Shown in pieces: positions 17,513 to 27,251 of a stretch of 33,577 bases of DNA. The notes under the pieces are model-generated. The model was not told the origin of the DNA, made no database searches, and worked only from the letters and a program-made list of their open reading frames with translations. Position numbers and translations under genes: made by a program. The DNA comes from Alphaproteobacteria bacterium. Lineage in GTDB: Bacteria > Pseudomonadota > Alphaproteobacteria > UBA11136. Numbering within the stretch: position 1 is the first letter of the stretch; each line of letters begins with the position of its first letter. The DNA lies in contig JADHSZ010000029.1 in NCBI GenBank assembly GCA_016776635.1, positions 1 to 33,577 of the forward strand, in the 5' to 3' direction.

Positions 17513-17902
17513 ATGACTACTGTTCTCCTCATGATTCATCTTTTGCTGGCGCTCGCTTTGGTGGGGGTTGTCCTCATCCAGCGCAGCGAAGGCGGAGGCT
17601 TGGGCATTGGCGGCGGCGGTGGCGGCATGGGCGGATTGATGTCGGGGCGCGGCACGGCCAACCTTCTGACCCGGACCACGGCCGTTCTCGCCGCCTGTTT
17701 CATGGCGTCGAGCATGCTTCTGGCTTATGTGAGCGCCCAAGACGTAGCCCCGGAATCCATCCTCGAGGAACTCGATAAATCGGCCGAGGAGGGAGAGTTC
17801 ACGGACCTTCAGACGGAACTTCCCATGGGTGAAACGGAAACAATGCCGGAATCGGAAACCGAATCGGAAACCGAAACGCCCAGCGTTCCCGTGGATCAGT
17901 AA
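17513..17902 (+). CDS. secG: Preprotein translocase subunit SecG
   Basis: Small partner of SecYE in the inner-membrane export channel. The 129-residue protein has two membrane helices (about residues 3-22 and 52-73) joined by the typical Gly-rich loop (SEGGGLGIGGGGGGMGG, residues 25-41), followed by the conserved RGTANLLTRTTAVLA. The tail after residue 75 is long and very acidic and ends in ESETESETETP, encoded by a 12-base tandem repeat (17849-17872). The position between tpiA and pyrG is standard in Alphaproteobacteria. The membrane part is clearly conserved; the tail is probably variable. Confidence 0.95.
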   Translation: MTTVLLMIHLLLALALVGVVLIQRSEGGGLGIGGGGGGMGGLMSGRGTANLLTRTTAVLAACFMASSMLLAYVSAQDVAPESILEELDKSAEEGEFTDLQTELPMGETETMPESETESETETPSVPVDQ

Positions 17903-17918
17903 AAAAATGTGCATTTTT
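17903..17918 (+). repeat. AT-rich hairpin after secG
   Basis: AAAAATG-TG-CATTTTT, a 7-base stem starting right at the secG stop. Its right arm ends in T5, so it could act as a weak terminator or mRNA end between secG and pyrG, but the stem is nearly all A-T. Confidence 0.35.
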
Positions 17919-17980
17919 CCATGCCTTCACCGCTTCTTTTCCTTGGGGCGGGGATGGAACCTGTTGTAGATTGTCGGTCC

Positions 17981-19609
17981 ATGACGCGGTTCATTTTCAT
18001 CACTGGCGGCGTGGTCTCCTCATTAGGAAAAGGTCTCTCCTCCGCGGCTCTGGGCGCGGTTCTCCAGTCGCGCGGCTTCAAGGTGCGCCTGCGTAAGCTC
18101 GATCCCTATCTCAACGTAGACCCCGGCACCATGAGCCCCTACCAGCATGGCGAGGTCTATGTGACCGATGACGGGGCCGAGACCGATCTCGATCTCGGCC
18201 ATTACGAACGTTATACCGGCGTTCCCTCGCGCCAGAGCGACAACGTCACCTCGGGGCGTATCTATTCCGACGTCATCGCGCGCGAACGGCGCGGTGATTA
18301 CCTGGGCGCCACCATCCAGGTCATTCCCCATGTCACCGACGCCATCCAGGACTTCATCAAGGCCGACCTCGACGGCGAGGATTTCGTGCTGTGCGAGATC
18401 GGCGGCACGGTGGGCGATATCGAAAGCCTGCCTTTCCTCGAGGCCATCCGCCAGCTGCGCAATGAGTTGGGACCGGAACGCACCCTGTTCGCCCACCTCA
18501 CCCTGGTTCCCTATATCCCATCGGCGGGCGAGTTAAAGACCAAGCCGACCCAGCATTCTGTGAAGGAACTTCTTTCGGTGGGAATCCAGCCCGATATTCT
18601 CATGTGCCGTTGCGACCGCGAGATTCCCGACGAGGCCCGGCGCAAGATCGGCCTCTTTTGTAACATCGCCGAGGAAGACGTGATCGCGGCGCTCGACGTG
18701 GACACCATCTATCAGGTGCCGGTGAGCTATTCGGAGCAGGGATTCGACGAAAGGGTGTGCAGTTATTTCGGCCTCGATCAGGGAGGCAGCGCGGACCTCA
18801 CCCGCTGGAAAGAGATCGTCCACCGCATCCGTGAACCCGAAGGCGAGGTGACCATCGCCGTTGTCGGTAAATATACCGACCTTCTCGATTCCTATAAGTC
18901 ATTGGCGGAATCCCTTACCCATGGCGGCATCGCCAATAATGTGAGGGTCTATCTCGAATGGATCGATTCGGAAATCTTCGAAAGCGAGGATACGGTGCAC
19001 CATCTCGAAGGGGTGGACGGCATTCTCGTGCCCGGCGGTTTCGGGGAGCGCGGCGCCGAAGGCAAAATTCAGGCCGCCCGTTTCGCCCGCGAACGCAACA
19101 TCCCCTATTTCGGCATCTGTTTCGGCATGCAGATGGCGGTAGTGGAGGCGGCGCGGAGCCTGGCCGGGATCAAGGATGCCGGTTCCACCGAATTCGGCGA
19201 CTGCAAGGAACCGGTGGTGGGTCTGATGACCGAATGGCTCAAGGGCGAAATGCTGGAAAAACGTAAGACCGACGGTGATCTGGGCGGCACCATGCGGCTC
19301 GGCGCCTATGAATGTTCCCTGCGCAAGAAAAGCCAGGTCCAGGGCATTTACGGCGAAAACACCATCTTCGAGCGCCACCGCCACCGCTATGAAGTGAATA
19401 TCGAATACAAGAAGCGCCTGGAAAAGGCGGGGCTGGTCTTTTCCGGCATGTCGCCCGACGGGGTATTGCCGGAAATCGTAGAAATTCCCGGTCACCCCTG
19501 GTTCATCGGCGTCCAGTTCCATCCCGAACTGAAATCCAAGCCCTTCGATCCGCACCCGCTGTTTACCTCGTTCATTGAGGCTGCGGTGCATCAGTCGCGT
19601 CTGGTATAG
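17981..19609 (+). CDS. pyrG: CTP synthase
   Basis: Makes CTP from UTP, ATP and glutamine. The 542-residue length is usual. The N-terminal synthetase domain (about 1-265) starts with [17 protein letters not shown] and includes the [19 protein letters not shown] segment. The C-terminal class I glutamine amidotransferase domain has Cys380 (FGICFGMQ) and the His/Glu pair in VQFHPELK. The frame is open from 17909, but ATG 17981 is the family start, with no strong ribosome site; ATG 17954, preceded by GGGGCGGGG, is a less likely alternative. It is followed by kdsA after nine bases. Confidence 0.97.
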   Translation: MTRFIFITGGVVSSLGKGLSSAALGAVLQSRGFKVRLRKLDPYLNVDPGTMSPYQHGEVYVTDDGAETDLDLGHYERYTGVPSRQSDNVTSGRIYSDVIARERRGDYLGATIQVIPHVTDAIQDFIKADLDGEDFVLCEIGGTVGDIESLPFLEAIRQLRNELGPERTLFAHLTLVPYIPSAGELKTKPTQHSVKELLSVGIQPDILMCRCDREIPDEARRKIGLFCNIAEEDVIAALDVDTIYQVPVSYSEQGFDERVCSYFGLDQGGSADLTRWKEIVHRIREPEGEVTIAVVGKYTDLLDSYKSLAESLTHGGIANNVRVYLEWIDSEIFESEDTVHHLEGVDGILVPGGFGERGAEGKIQAARFARERNIPYFGICFGMQMAVVEAARSLAGIKDAGSTEFGDCKEPVVGLMTEWLKGEMLEKRKTDGDLGGTMRLGAYECSLRKKSQVQGIYGENTIFERHRHRYEVNIEYKKRLEKAGLVFSGMSPDGVLPEIVEIPGHPWFIGVQFHPELKSKPFDPHPLFTSFIEAAVHQSRLV

Positions 19610-19618
19610 GAGGCGGGC

Positions 19619-20476
19619 ATGACAGAGCAACGCACAGAGCAACACCAGGTACATATCGGCAATCTGACCCTGGGCAATGACCTGCCGCTGGTGTTGATTG
19701 CCGGCCCCTGTGTCCTCGAAAGCCGCGACCACGCCCTTGAAATGGCCGCCGGGCTTTCCGAGATCACGGCCGGGCTGGGACTCGGCCTGATCTTCAAGAG
19801 TTCCTTCGACAAGGCCAACCGCACCAGCCTTTCCGGCATTCGCGGGGTGGGCATGGAGGTGGGCTTACAAATTCTCGCCGATGTCGCCGATAAATATTCC
19901 TGTCCCGTATTGACCGACGTGCACGAGCCCGAACACTGCGAAGCGGCGGCCCAGGCGGTGGACGTGTTGCAGATTCCGGCCTTTCTCTGCCGCCAGACCG
20001 ACCTCTTGCTGGCTGCGGCGGCCACGGGACGGGCGGTGAATATCAAGAAGGGACAGTTCTTAGCACCCTGGGACATGGCCCATGTGGCGGCCAAGGTGGC
20101 GGAGTCGGGTAACCACCATATCCTGCTCACCGAGCGCGGCGCGTCATTCGGCTATAACACGCTGGTTTCCGACATGCGGGCTCTGCCTATTATGGCGGGG
20201 CTGGGCTATCCGGTGGTGTTCGACGCCACCCATTCGGTACAGCAACCGGGCGGGCAGGGCGGCAGCAGCGGCGGTCAGCGCGAGTTCGTGCCGGTACTGG
20301 CGCGCGCCGCGGTATCCGTGGGCGTGGCGGCGGTCTTTCTCGAGACCCATCAGAACCCCGACCAGGCGCCCTCCGACGGCCCCAACATGGTGCCCCTGAA
20401 AGAACTACCCGGCTTGCTGGCCACCCTGTTGGAATTCGACCGCCTGGCCAAGGCCAATCCGGTTGCCATCCCGTGA
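19619..20476 (+). CDS. kdsA: 3-deoxy-8-phosphooctulonate (KDO-8-P) synthase, metal-dependent type
   Basis: Condenses arabinose 5-phosphate with PEP to make KDO 8-phosphate for the LPS inner core, implying an outer membrane with LPS. The 285-residue protein has [53 protein letters not shown] and [21 protein letters not shown]. Cys31 in IAGPC corresponds to the metal-binding Cys of the Aquifex-type enzyme, where E. coli has Asn, so I infer the metal-dependent class. AGGAGG lies just before ATG 19619, and the gene starts nine bases after pyrG. Confidence 0.97.
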   Translation: MTEQRTEQHQVHIGNLTLGNDLPLVLIAGPCVLESRDHALEMAAGLSEITAGLGLGLIFKSSFDKANRTSLSGIRGVGMEVGLQILADVADKYSCPVLTDVHEPEHCEAAAQAVDVLQIPAFLCRQTDLLLAAAATGRAVNIKKGQFLAPWDMAHVAAKVAESGNHHILLTERGASFGYNTLVSDMRALPIMAGLGYPVVFDATHSVQQPGGQGGSSGGQREFVPVLARAAVSVGVAAVFLETHQNPDQAPSDGPNMVPLKELPGLLATLLEFDRLAKANPVAIP

Positions 20477-21798
<1,322 letters not shown>

Positions 21799-21799
<1 letters not shown>

Positions 21800-21814
21800 T
21801 TTCCTCACGGAAAT
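21799..21814 (+). terminator. Hairpin directly after eno
   Basis: ATTTCC-TCAC-GGAAAT starts on the last base of the eno stop codon. A second inverted repeat, GAAAT-G-ATTTC, follows at 21819-21829, just before the next gene. No clear T-run follows, so it may be mRNA-end stabilising rather than a true terminator. Confidence 0.35.
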
Positions 21815-21838
21815 GTCTGAAATGATTTCTTTGCGAAA

Positions 21839-23815
21839 ATGAACGAGGAAGGGGAGGCCACCGGAAACGGGGATACGGCCACCCTTCTGGGCGAGGCGCT
21901 GGCCCGTCATCAGGACGGCGATCTCGACGCCGCCGTGGCTCTCTACGGAAAAATTCTCACCGCCGATCCCACTTGTGCCGATGCCCTCCATCTCCTGGGC
22001 GTGGCGGCATTGCAGAAGGGCGATCCGGAAAAGGCCGCGCAGCTCATCGCACAGGCCATCGCTCTCCATCCCGCGGCGGATTTCTACAGCAATCTCGGTG
22101 AGGCCCTGAAGGCCGGCGGGCATCTGGACAGGGCAGGGGATGCCTTCGCGCAGGCGATCAGCCTCGATCCCCGGTCGGCGGCCGCCCATTACAATCTTTC
22201 CACCGTCCACAGCACCAGACAAGAGTTTGAGCAATCCATAAAGGAATGCGAAAAAGCACTTGAAATTAAAGCTAATTTTTCAGAAGCCTATGGGGGAATG
22301 GGGCAGGCGCTGGAAGCCCTGGGGCGCTACGACGAAGCGCTCTCCTGCTATGGCCGCGCCCTTGAAATTTCGCCCCAGCCAACCCAGCCCAAGACCCGTT
22401 TGCGCATGGCCACGGCGTTGCCGGTGATCCCGGAATCAAAGGACGCTATCGTCGCCGCCCGCGAGCGCATGGGGCGGGAACTGGACCGACTGAGCGAGGA
22501 CAAGCTGGCCTTCGACGATCCCTTGGGCGTCATCACCAATATCAATTTCTATCTTGCCTACCACGCCATGAACGACCGGGCGTTGCAGGAAAAGCTGGCC
22601 CGTTTCTATCTTCAGGCCTGTCCCTCCCTGGACTGGACGGCGCCCCATTGTGAGGTGCCCGTTTCTCCCGATTCCGGCCCAGATTCCGGCAAAAAGGTGC
22701 GGGTGGGTGTGGTGTCCATGCATCTTTACTTCCACACCATCGGCAGGCTGGTCCACGGACTTATCAACCATCTTCCCCGGGAACGGCTCGAGGTTGTGGT
22801 GTTCCGCCCGCCGGGCAAGGAGGACAAGCTCTCGGCGGGCATCGACCGCGCCGCCGATAAAATGGTGCGCATTCCCAAAAACCTTGCCGCCGCCCGTGCG
22901 GCCATCGCCGCCGAAACGCTGGATGTGCTGTTCTATCCCGATATCGGCATGGAGCCCTTCACCTATTTCCTGGCCTTTTCCCGCCTTGCCCCGGTGCAAT
23001 GCGTGACCTGGGGGCATCCCGTGACCACCGGTATTCCCAATATGGACTATTTTCTCTCCTGCGCGGATATGGAGCCCGCTGATATGGAATCCTCGGGGGC
23101 GGACGGCCATTATTGTGAGCGCCTGATCCGTCTTGCCGCGCCGCCCACCTATTACGAACAGCCCAAAATCCCCGAGGATTTGGCGAGCCGGGAGGATTTC
23201 GGCTTTTCCGATGAAAACCGGCTCTATGTCTGTCCCCAGAACCTGTTCAAGCTGCATCCCGATTTCGATGCCGTTTTTGCACAAATCCTGCGCCGCGACG
23301 GGGAGGGCCTGCTGGTGCTGATCGAAGGCATGCAAGCGCACTGGAACCGCCTTTTCATGGAGCGTTTTTCCAAATCCTTCGCCGATCTGGCCGACCGGGT
23401 GCGGTTCGTCCCGCGCATGGATGCGTCGCGCTTCTTCGCCCTGCTCAATGCGGCGGATGTGATTCTCGACTGTCCCTATTTCAGCGGCGGTAATACCACC
23501 TTCGAGGCCCTGGCCGTGGCCGCTCCCATTATCACCATGCCCGGCGAGTTCATGCGTGGCCGGGTGAGCGCGGGGCTGCTGCAACGGATGGGGCTCAACG
23601 AGTGCATTGCCGGCGATTTCGATGATTACGTGGACCGCGCCGTGACCATCGCCGGAGACAAGGAAAAGCGGGCCGATATTTCCGCTAAAATTCGCGCCGC
23701 ATGGCCGAAGCTCTACCGTGACGGAGAAAGCCTCAAGGAATTCGAGTCCTTCTTTATGGAGGCCGCCGCCGCTGCCGGGCACGGTCAAAGCCTCTCCGCC
23801 TGGCCCCCCGTCTAA
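21839..23815 (+). CDS. TPR-containing GT41 (OGT/SPINDLY-type) glycosyltransferase
   Basis: Predicted cytoplasmic transferase that puts a sugar from a nucleotide donor on a protein; target and sugar are unknown. The 658-residue protein has about five TPR units (residues about 8-185), a helical linker (about 190-275) and a two-part GT-B catalytic region (about 285-650). In OGT alignments, NLFKLHPDF (Lys471) corresponds to the UDP-binding lysine segment, and PYFSGGNTTFEAL (552-554 Asn-Thr-Thr) with PIITMPGEFMRGRVSAGLL to the donor-binding end of the fold. OGT has His where this protein has Asn552. No Shine-Dalgarno precedes ATG 21839, which lies 39 bases after eno. Part of one TPR (22221-22290) is AT-rich and unlike its surroundings. 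Bacterial relatives often act on flagellins or adhesins, but none is near here. Confidence 0.85.
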   Translation: MNEEGEATGNGDTATLLGEALARHQDGDLDAAVALYGKILTADPTCADALHLLGVAALQKGDPEKAAQLIAQAIALHPAADFYSNLGEALKAGGHLDRAGDAFAQAISLDPRSAAAHYNLSTVHSTRQEFEQSIKECEKALEIKANFSEAYGGMGQALEALGRYDEALSCYGRALEISPQPTQPKTRLRMATALPVIPESKDAIVAARERMGRELDRLSEDKLAFDDPLGVITNINFYLAYHAMNDRALQEKLARFYLQACPSLDWTAPHCEVPVSPDSGPDSGKKVRVGVVSMHLYFHTIGRLVHGLINHLPRERLEVVVFRPPGKEDKLSAGIDRAADKMVRIPKNLAAARAAIAAETLDVLFYPDIGMEPFTYFLAFSRLAPVQCVTWGHPVTTGIPNMDYFLSCADMEPADMESSGADGHYCERLIRLAAPPTYYEQPKIPEDLASREDFGFSDENRLYVCPQNLFKLHPDFDAVFAQILRRDGEGLLVLIEGMQAHWNRLFMERFSKSFADLADRVRFVPRMDASRFFALLNAADVILDCPYFSGGNTTFEALAVAAPIITMPGEFMRGRVSAGLLQRMGLNECIAGDFDDYVDRAVTIAGDKEKRADISAKIRAAWPKLYRDGESLKEFESFFMEAAAAAGHGQSLSAWPPV

Positions 23816-23891
23816 TTCTCTGAAAGCGACTGAAATCGGCTCTCTCGCCCAAAGTCGGACCAGAGTCATAATTGCAACACAGGCCGGCGAC

Positions 23892-23900
23892 TTATCCACA
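23892..23900 (+). promoter_or_regulatory. Single consensus DnaA box
   Basis: TTATCCACA, an exact match to the bacterial DnaA box, lies 53 bases before the ftsB start. Only one copy was seen, so it is not an origin. It could be a DnaA control site for ftsB or a chance match, which is quite possible in a window of this size. Confidence 0.3.
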
Positions 23901-23952
23901 GCCTTGCGAATTTTGTTGAACCCTTTAGTGCCTTGTGATTCTATTCCTGCCC

Positions 23953-24273
23953 ATGGGATTACTCGATGAAGTCCGCCTTCGCGCGCGCCATATCGTTGGC
24001 CCCGTCCTGTGTCTGGTGCTGGTGGGATACTTCGCCTATCACCTGGTCAACGGCGAGCGCGGATTTATCGCCTTTCTTCAGCTCAACCAGCAAATCCACG
24101 AAGCCAAGGCCAGTGCCGCCTTCCTGGCGAAAGAGCGGGTCGAAATCGAAAGCCGGGTGGCCCTCATGCGCCCCGACCGGCTCGACCCCGACATGCTGGG
24201 GGAACAGGCCCGCGTCATGCTCAGCATAGGCCATCCCGACGAAGTGGTGATTTTCTCCCGCGTGATAAAGTAA
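23953..24273 (+). CDS. ftsB: Septum formation initiator (FtsB/DivIC family)
   Basis: Small bitopic division protein that bridges FtsL and FtsQ in the divisome. The 106-residue protein has a short cytoplasmic start, one membrane helix (about residues 14-34, VGPVLCLVLVGYFAYHLV), then a coiled-coil stretch (about 40-75, FLQLNQQIHEAKA...KERVEIESRVALM) followed by the family's RPDRLDPDMLGEQARVMLSIGHPDE. The frame is also open from GTG 23935, but ATG 23953 (MGLLDEV) fits the family; neither has a good ribosome site. The place between eno and pdhA is standard in Alphaproteobacteria. Confidence 0.92.
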   Translation: MGLLDEVRLRARHIVGPVLCLVLVGYFAYHLVNGERGFIAFLQLNQQIHEAKASAAFLAKERVEIESRVALMRPDRLDPDMLGEQARVMLSIGHPDEVVIFSRVIK

Positions 24274-24338
24274 CCACCTGTTTCGGCTTTCTTTTCCGCG
24301 CCTGTATATTTCTCTGGGATGCTTGTCCGGGTGCCTGC

Positions 24339-24363
24339 CCGCCATACTTGCAATGAATGGCGG
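24339..24363 (+). repeat. Hairpin between ftsB and pdhA
   Basis: CCGCCAT (24339-24345) pairs with ATGGCGG (24357-24363) across an 11-base loop, in the 185-base ftsB-pdhA gap. No T-run follows. It could end the ftsB message or fold in a pdhA leader. Confidence 0.35.
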
Positions 24364-24431
24364 AACCGGATTACCTGTTAAGGTTAAGAAAATATTCGTT
24401 TTTTCCCCTTCATGATAGAGGAAGAAACGCT

Positions 24432-24452
24432 ATGTCTTTGGGCAGGAGTTAA
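24432..24452 (+). CDS. Possible six-codon leader ORF before pdhA
   Basis: ATG at 24432 reads MSLGRS and stops at TAA 24450-24452, seven bases before pdhA starts. It has a good ribosome site (GAGGA, spacing about nine), arguably better than that of pdhA, and its last codons cover the AGGAG that serves pdhA. It could couple or tune pdhA translation. Such short frames arise easily by chance, so confidence is low. Confidence 0.2.
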   Translation: MSLGRS

Positions 24453-24458
24453 AGGTTT

Positions 24459-25565
24459 ATGGCGAGGACAAAGCCCACCCCTAAATCCCGGTCAAAGTCC
24501 AAATCCCCGGTGAAGCCTAAATCTGCGAAATCTGCGGCCAAGAAGGCGCGCGCGCCCAAAACCCCCTCCAAACGCGCTGCCAAATCCACCACCACCGGAT
24601 TCGACGCCAAGAAAGCGCTGCACTTCTACCGCGAAATGCTGCTCATCCGCCGTTTCGAGGAAAAGGCGGGCCAGCTCTACGGCATGGGGCTGATCGGCGG
24701 TTTCTGCCATCTCTATATCGGCGAAGAAGCGGTCATCACCGGCATGAAGGCGGCCGTCATCGATGACGACTCCTTCGTCACCAGCTATCGCGATCACGGA
24801 CATATGCTGGCCTGTGGCATGGACCCAAACGGCGTCATGGCCGAGCTCACGGGCCGTGAAGGGGGCTATTCCAGAGGCAAGGGCGGCTCCATGCACATGT
24901 TCTCGGCGGAAAAGAACTTCTACGGCGGCCACGGTATCGTCGGCGGCCAGGTTCCCATCGGCACCGGGCTAGGCTTCGCCTTCCAGTACCGGGGCGAGAA
25001 GAGGGTCTCCCTGACCTTCCTCGGCGACGGCGCGCTGAACCAGGGCCAGGTTTATGAATCCTTTAACATGGCGGCTCTGTGGAAACTGCCGGTGGTCTAC
25101 GTGATCGAGAACAACGAATACGCCATGGGCACCGCGGTGGACCGGGCGGCGGCCTCAGGCTCGGCGCTCTATCTGCGGGGCGAGGCTTATGGCATTCCCG
25201 GCATGCCGGTGGACGGCATGGACGTTTTCGCGGTGGAAGAGGCGGGGAAACAGGCCGTGGACCATGCCCGTTCGGGCAAGGGCCCCTTCATTCTCGAGAT
25301 GAAAACCTACCGTTATCGCGGCCATTCCATGTCCGATCCGGCGAAATACCGCACCAAGGAAGAAGTGGACAAGGTCAAGCACGAGAAAGACCCCATCGCC
25401 CATGTGCGCCAGCTGCTTCTTAAACACAAGGCGGCGGACGAGGCCGCGCTCAAAAACATAGACCGTGAAGTGAAGGAAATTGTCGCCGAGGCGGCCGAAT
25501 TTTCCCGCACCAGCCCGGAACCGGCGGCCTCCGAGCTCTATACCGATATTCTGGACGAGTCCTGA
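24459..25565 (+). CDS. pdhA: Pyruvate dehydrogenase E1 component, alpha subunit
   Basis: With PdhB forms the thiamine-diphosphate E1 enzyme that decarboxylates pyruvate and acetylates the lipoyl arm of E2. The 368-residue protein has the family's RRFEEKAGQLYGMGLIGGFCHLYIGEEA, the ThDP motif at GDGALNQG (from Gly189) running to the conserved IENN, and the loop YRYRGHSMSDP. A Lys/Ser/Pro-rich tail of about 48 residues precedes the enzyme fold; it is longer and more repetitive than the short basic start usual in alphaproteobacterial PdhA. AGGAG lies ten bases before ATG 24459. It heads the pdhA-pdhB-pdhC-lpd-lipA run. Confidence 0.97.
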   Translation: MARTKPTPKSRSKSKSPVKPKSAKSAAKKARAPKTPSKRAAKSTTTGFDAKKALHFYREMLLIRRFEEKAGQLYGMGLIGGFCHLYIGEEAVITGMKAAVIDDDSFVTSYRDHGHMLACGMDPNGVMAELTGREGGYSRGKGGSMHMFSAEKNFYGGHGIVGGQVPIGTGLGFAFQYRGEKRVSLTFLGDGALNQGQVYESFNMAALWKLPVVYVIENNEYAMGTAVDRAAASGSALYLRGEAYGIPGMPVDGMDVFAVEEAGKQAVDHARSGKGPFILEMKTYRYRGHSMSDPAKYRTKEEVDKVKHEKDPIAHVRQLLLKHKAADEAALKNIDREVKEIVAEAAEFSRTSPEPAASELYTDILDES

Positions 25566-25577
25566 GGAATATAGGCC

Positions 25578-25853
25578 ATGTCCATAGATATTCTCATGCC
25601 CGCCTTGTCGCCCACCATGACCGAGGGCAAGCTCGCCAAATGGCTTAAAAAAGAGGGCGATACGGTTGAATCGGGCGATGTGCTGGCCGAGATCGAAACC
25701 GACAAGGCGACCATGGAACTGGAAGCCGTGGACGAGGGCCGTCTCGGCCGTATCCTGGTGGCCGAGGGCAGCGAGGGCGTGCCTGTGAACCAGCCCATCG
25801 CCCAGCTCCTGGAAGAAGGCGAGAACGAGTCCGCTCTGGGAGATGTTCCCGCC
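25578..25853 (+). repeat. Lipoyl-domain direct repeat, copy 1 (pdhB)
   Basis: The first 92 codons of pdhB and pdhC align without gaps. By hand count about 244 of 276 bases and 85 of 92 residues are the same, including many shared synonymous codons. The partner copy is at 26976-27251. Confidence 0.9.
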
Positions 25854-26963
25854 GCCCCGGCTCCAACTGCCCCCGCACCCGCCGCCACACCCGAACCCCC
25901 ACCGGAAGCCGCGCCTGCGCCACAACAGAGTGCGCCACCTGCCGCTCCGCCACCCCCTGAAGAGGAATGGACGGGCGAGACCGTGACGCTCACCGTGCGC
26001 GAGGCCCTGCGCGACGCCATGGCCGAGGAAATGCGCCGCGACGAGACGGTTTTCCTCATGGGCGAGGAAGTGGCCCAGTACCAGGGCGCCTACAAGGTGA
26101 GCCAGGGGCTGTTGGATGAATTCGGCGGGCGCCGCGTCATCGACACCCCCATCACCGAAATGGGGTTCGCCGGTCTCGGGGTGGGCGCCGCCTTGGCCGG
26201 GCTGCGCCCCATCGTCGAGTTCATGACCTTCAATTTCTCCATGCAGGCCATCGATCAGGTCATCAATTCGGCGGCCAAGACCCGTTACATGTCGGGCGGC
26301 CAGATGGCCTGTCCCATCGTCTTCCGCGGCGCCAACGGCGCGGCGGCGCGAGTGGCGGCCCAGCATTCCCAATGCTACGCCAGCTGGTATGCCCATTGTC
26401 CGGGGCTCAAGGTGGTGATCCCCTATTCCGCGGGGGATGCCAAGGGGCTGTTGAAGTCGGCTATCCGTGATCCCAATCCGGTGATCTTTCTCGAAAACGA
26501 AATTCTCTACGGCCACAGCTTCGAAGTGCCCGACGATCCCGAATGGCTGGTGCCCATCGGCAAGGCCAAGATTCTGCGTTCCGGCTCCCACGTGACCATC
26601 ACCGCCTTTTCCCGAATGTGCGAGCTCGCCCTGGAGGCCGCCGAAACCTTGGCCGGTGAGGGGATCGAGGCGGAAGTGATTGACCTGCGCTCCCTGCGTC
26701 CTCTGGACATGGACGCCATCGCCGCCTCACTGGCAAAAACCAACCGTCTGGTGACGCTGGAGGAAGGCTGGCCCTTCGCCGGAATCGGGGCGGAGATCGC
26801 CGCTCTGGTCATGGATCGCTGTTTCGACGACCTCGACGCGCCGGTGGGGCGGGTCACGGGCGAGGACGTGCCCATGCCCTATGCCGACAATCTGGAAAAA
26901 CTGGCCATCCCCGACGCGGCACGAGTGGCGGCGGCGGTGCGCGCCGTCTGCGCCGGCGGCTAG
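25578..26963 (+). CDS. pdhB: Pyruvate dehydrogenase E1 component, beta subunit with N-terminal lipoyl domain
   Basis: Second half of E1. The 461-residue protein starts with a lipoyl domain (residues 1-80, Lys43 in ETDKA is the lipoylation site), then an Ala/Pro-rich linker (about 92-132), then the transketolase-like beta domain (about 138-461) with [46 protein letters not shown] and the C-terminal [20 protein letters not shown] part. A lipoyl domain on E1-beta is typical of Alphaproteobacteria and unlike the E. coli complex. The lipoyl part is a near copy of that in pdhC. GAGGAA precedes ATG 25578, 12 bases after pdhA ends. Confidence 0.97.
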   Translation: MSIDILMPALSPTMTEGKLAKWLKKEGDTVESGDVLAEIETDKATMELEAVDEGRLGRILVAEGSEGVPVNQPIAQLLEEGENESALGDVPAAPAPTAPAPAATPEPPPEAAPAPQQSAPPAAPPPPEEEWTGETVTLTVREALRDAMAEEMRRDETVFLMGEEVAQYQGAYKVSQGLLDEFGGRRVIDTPITEMGFAGLGVGAALAGLRPIVEFMTFNFSMQAIDQVINSAAKTRYMSGGQMACPIVFRGANGAAARVAAQHSQCYASWYAHCPGLKVVIPYSAGDAKGLLKSAIRDPNPVIFLENEILYGHSFEVPDDPEWLVPIGKAKILRSGSHVTITAFSRMCELALEAAETLAGEGIEAEVIDLRSLRPLDMDAIAASLAKTNRLVTLEEGWPFAGIGAEIAALVMDRCFDDLDAPVGRVTGEDVPMPYADNLEKLAIPDAARVAAAVRAVCAGG

Positions 26964-26975
26964 GACCCTCCCGCC

Positions 26976-27251
26976 ATGCCCATAGATATCCTCATGCCCG
27001 CCTTATCGCCCACCATGACCGAGGGCAAGCTCGCCAAATGGCACAAAAAGCAAGGCGATACGGTGGAATCCGGCGATGTGCTGGCCGAGATCGAGACCGA
27101 CAAGGCCGTCATGGAGCTGGAAGCCGTGGACGAGGGCACCCTGGGCCGCATTCTGGTGGCCGAGGGCAGCGAGGGCGTGCCCGTGAACCAGCCCATTGCC
27201 CAGCTTTTGGAAGAAGGAGAAGACGAGTCCGCTCTTGGTGATGTTCCTACC
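26976..27251 (+). repeat. Lipoyl-domain direct repeat, copy 2 (pdhC)
   Basis: Partner of the copy at 25578-25853. Similarity drops at once after codon 92, where the Ala/Pro linkers begin to differ. The copies lie 1398 bases apart in the same direction. Confidence 0.9.

Noticed and set aside
22436..23899. 487-codon minus-strand frame opposite the GT41 gene
   Set aside because: Same reason; the plus-strand protein shows clear TPR and GT41 motifs.
25853..25980. Ala/Pro-rich repeats after the lipoyl domains as a tandem-repeat element
   Set aside because: These are normal flexible linkers of PDH subunits, not DNA repeats.
25155..26591. 478-codon minus-strand frame opposite pdhA/pdhB
   Set aside because: Crosses two real genes; composition (Gly, His, Arg) is that of a shadow frame.
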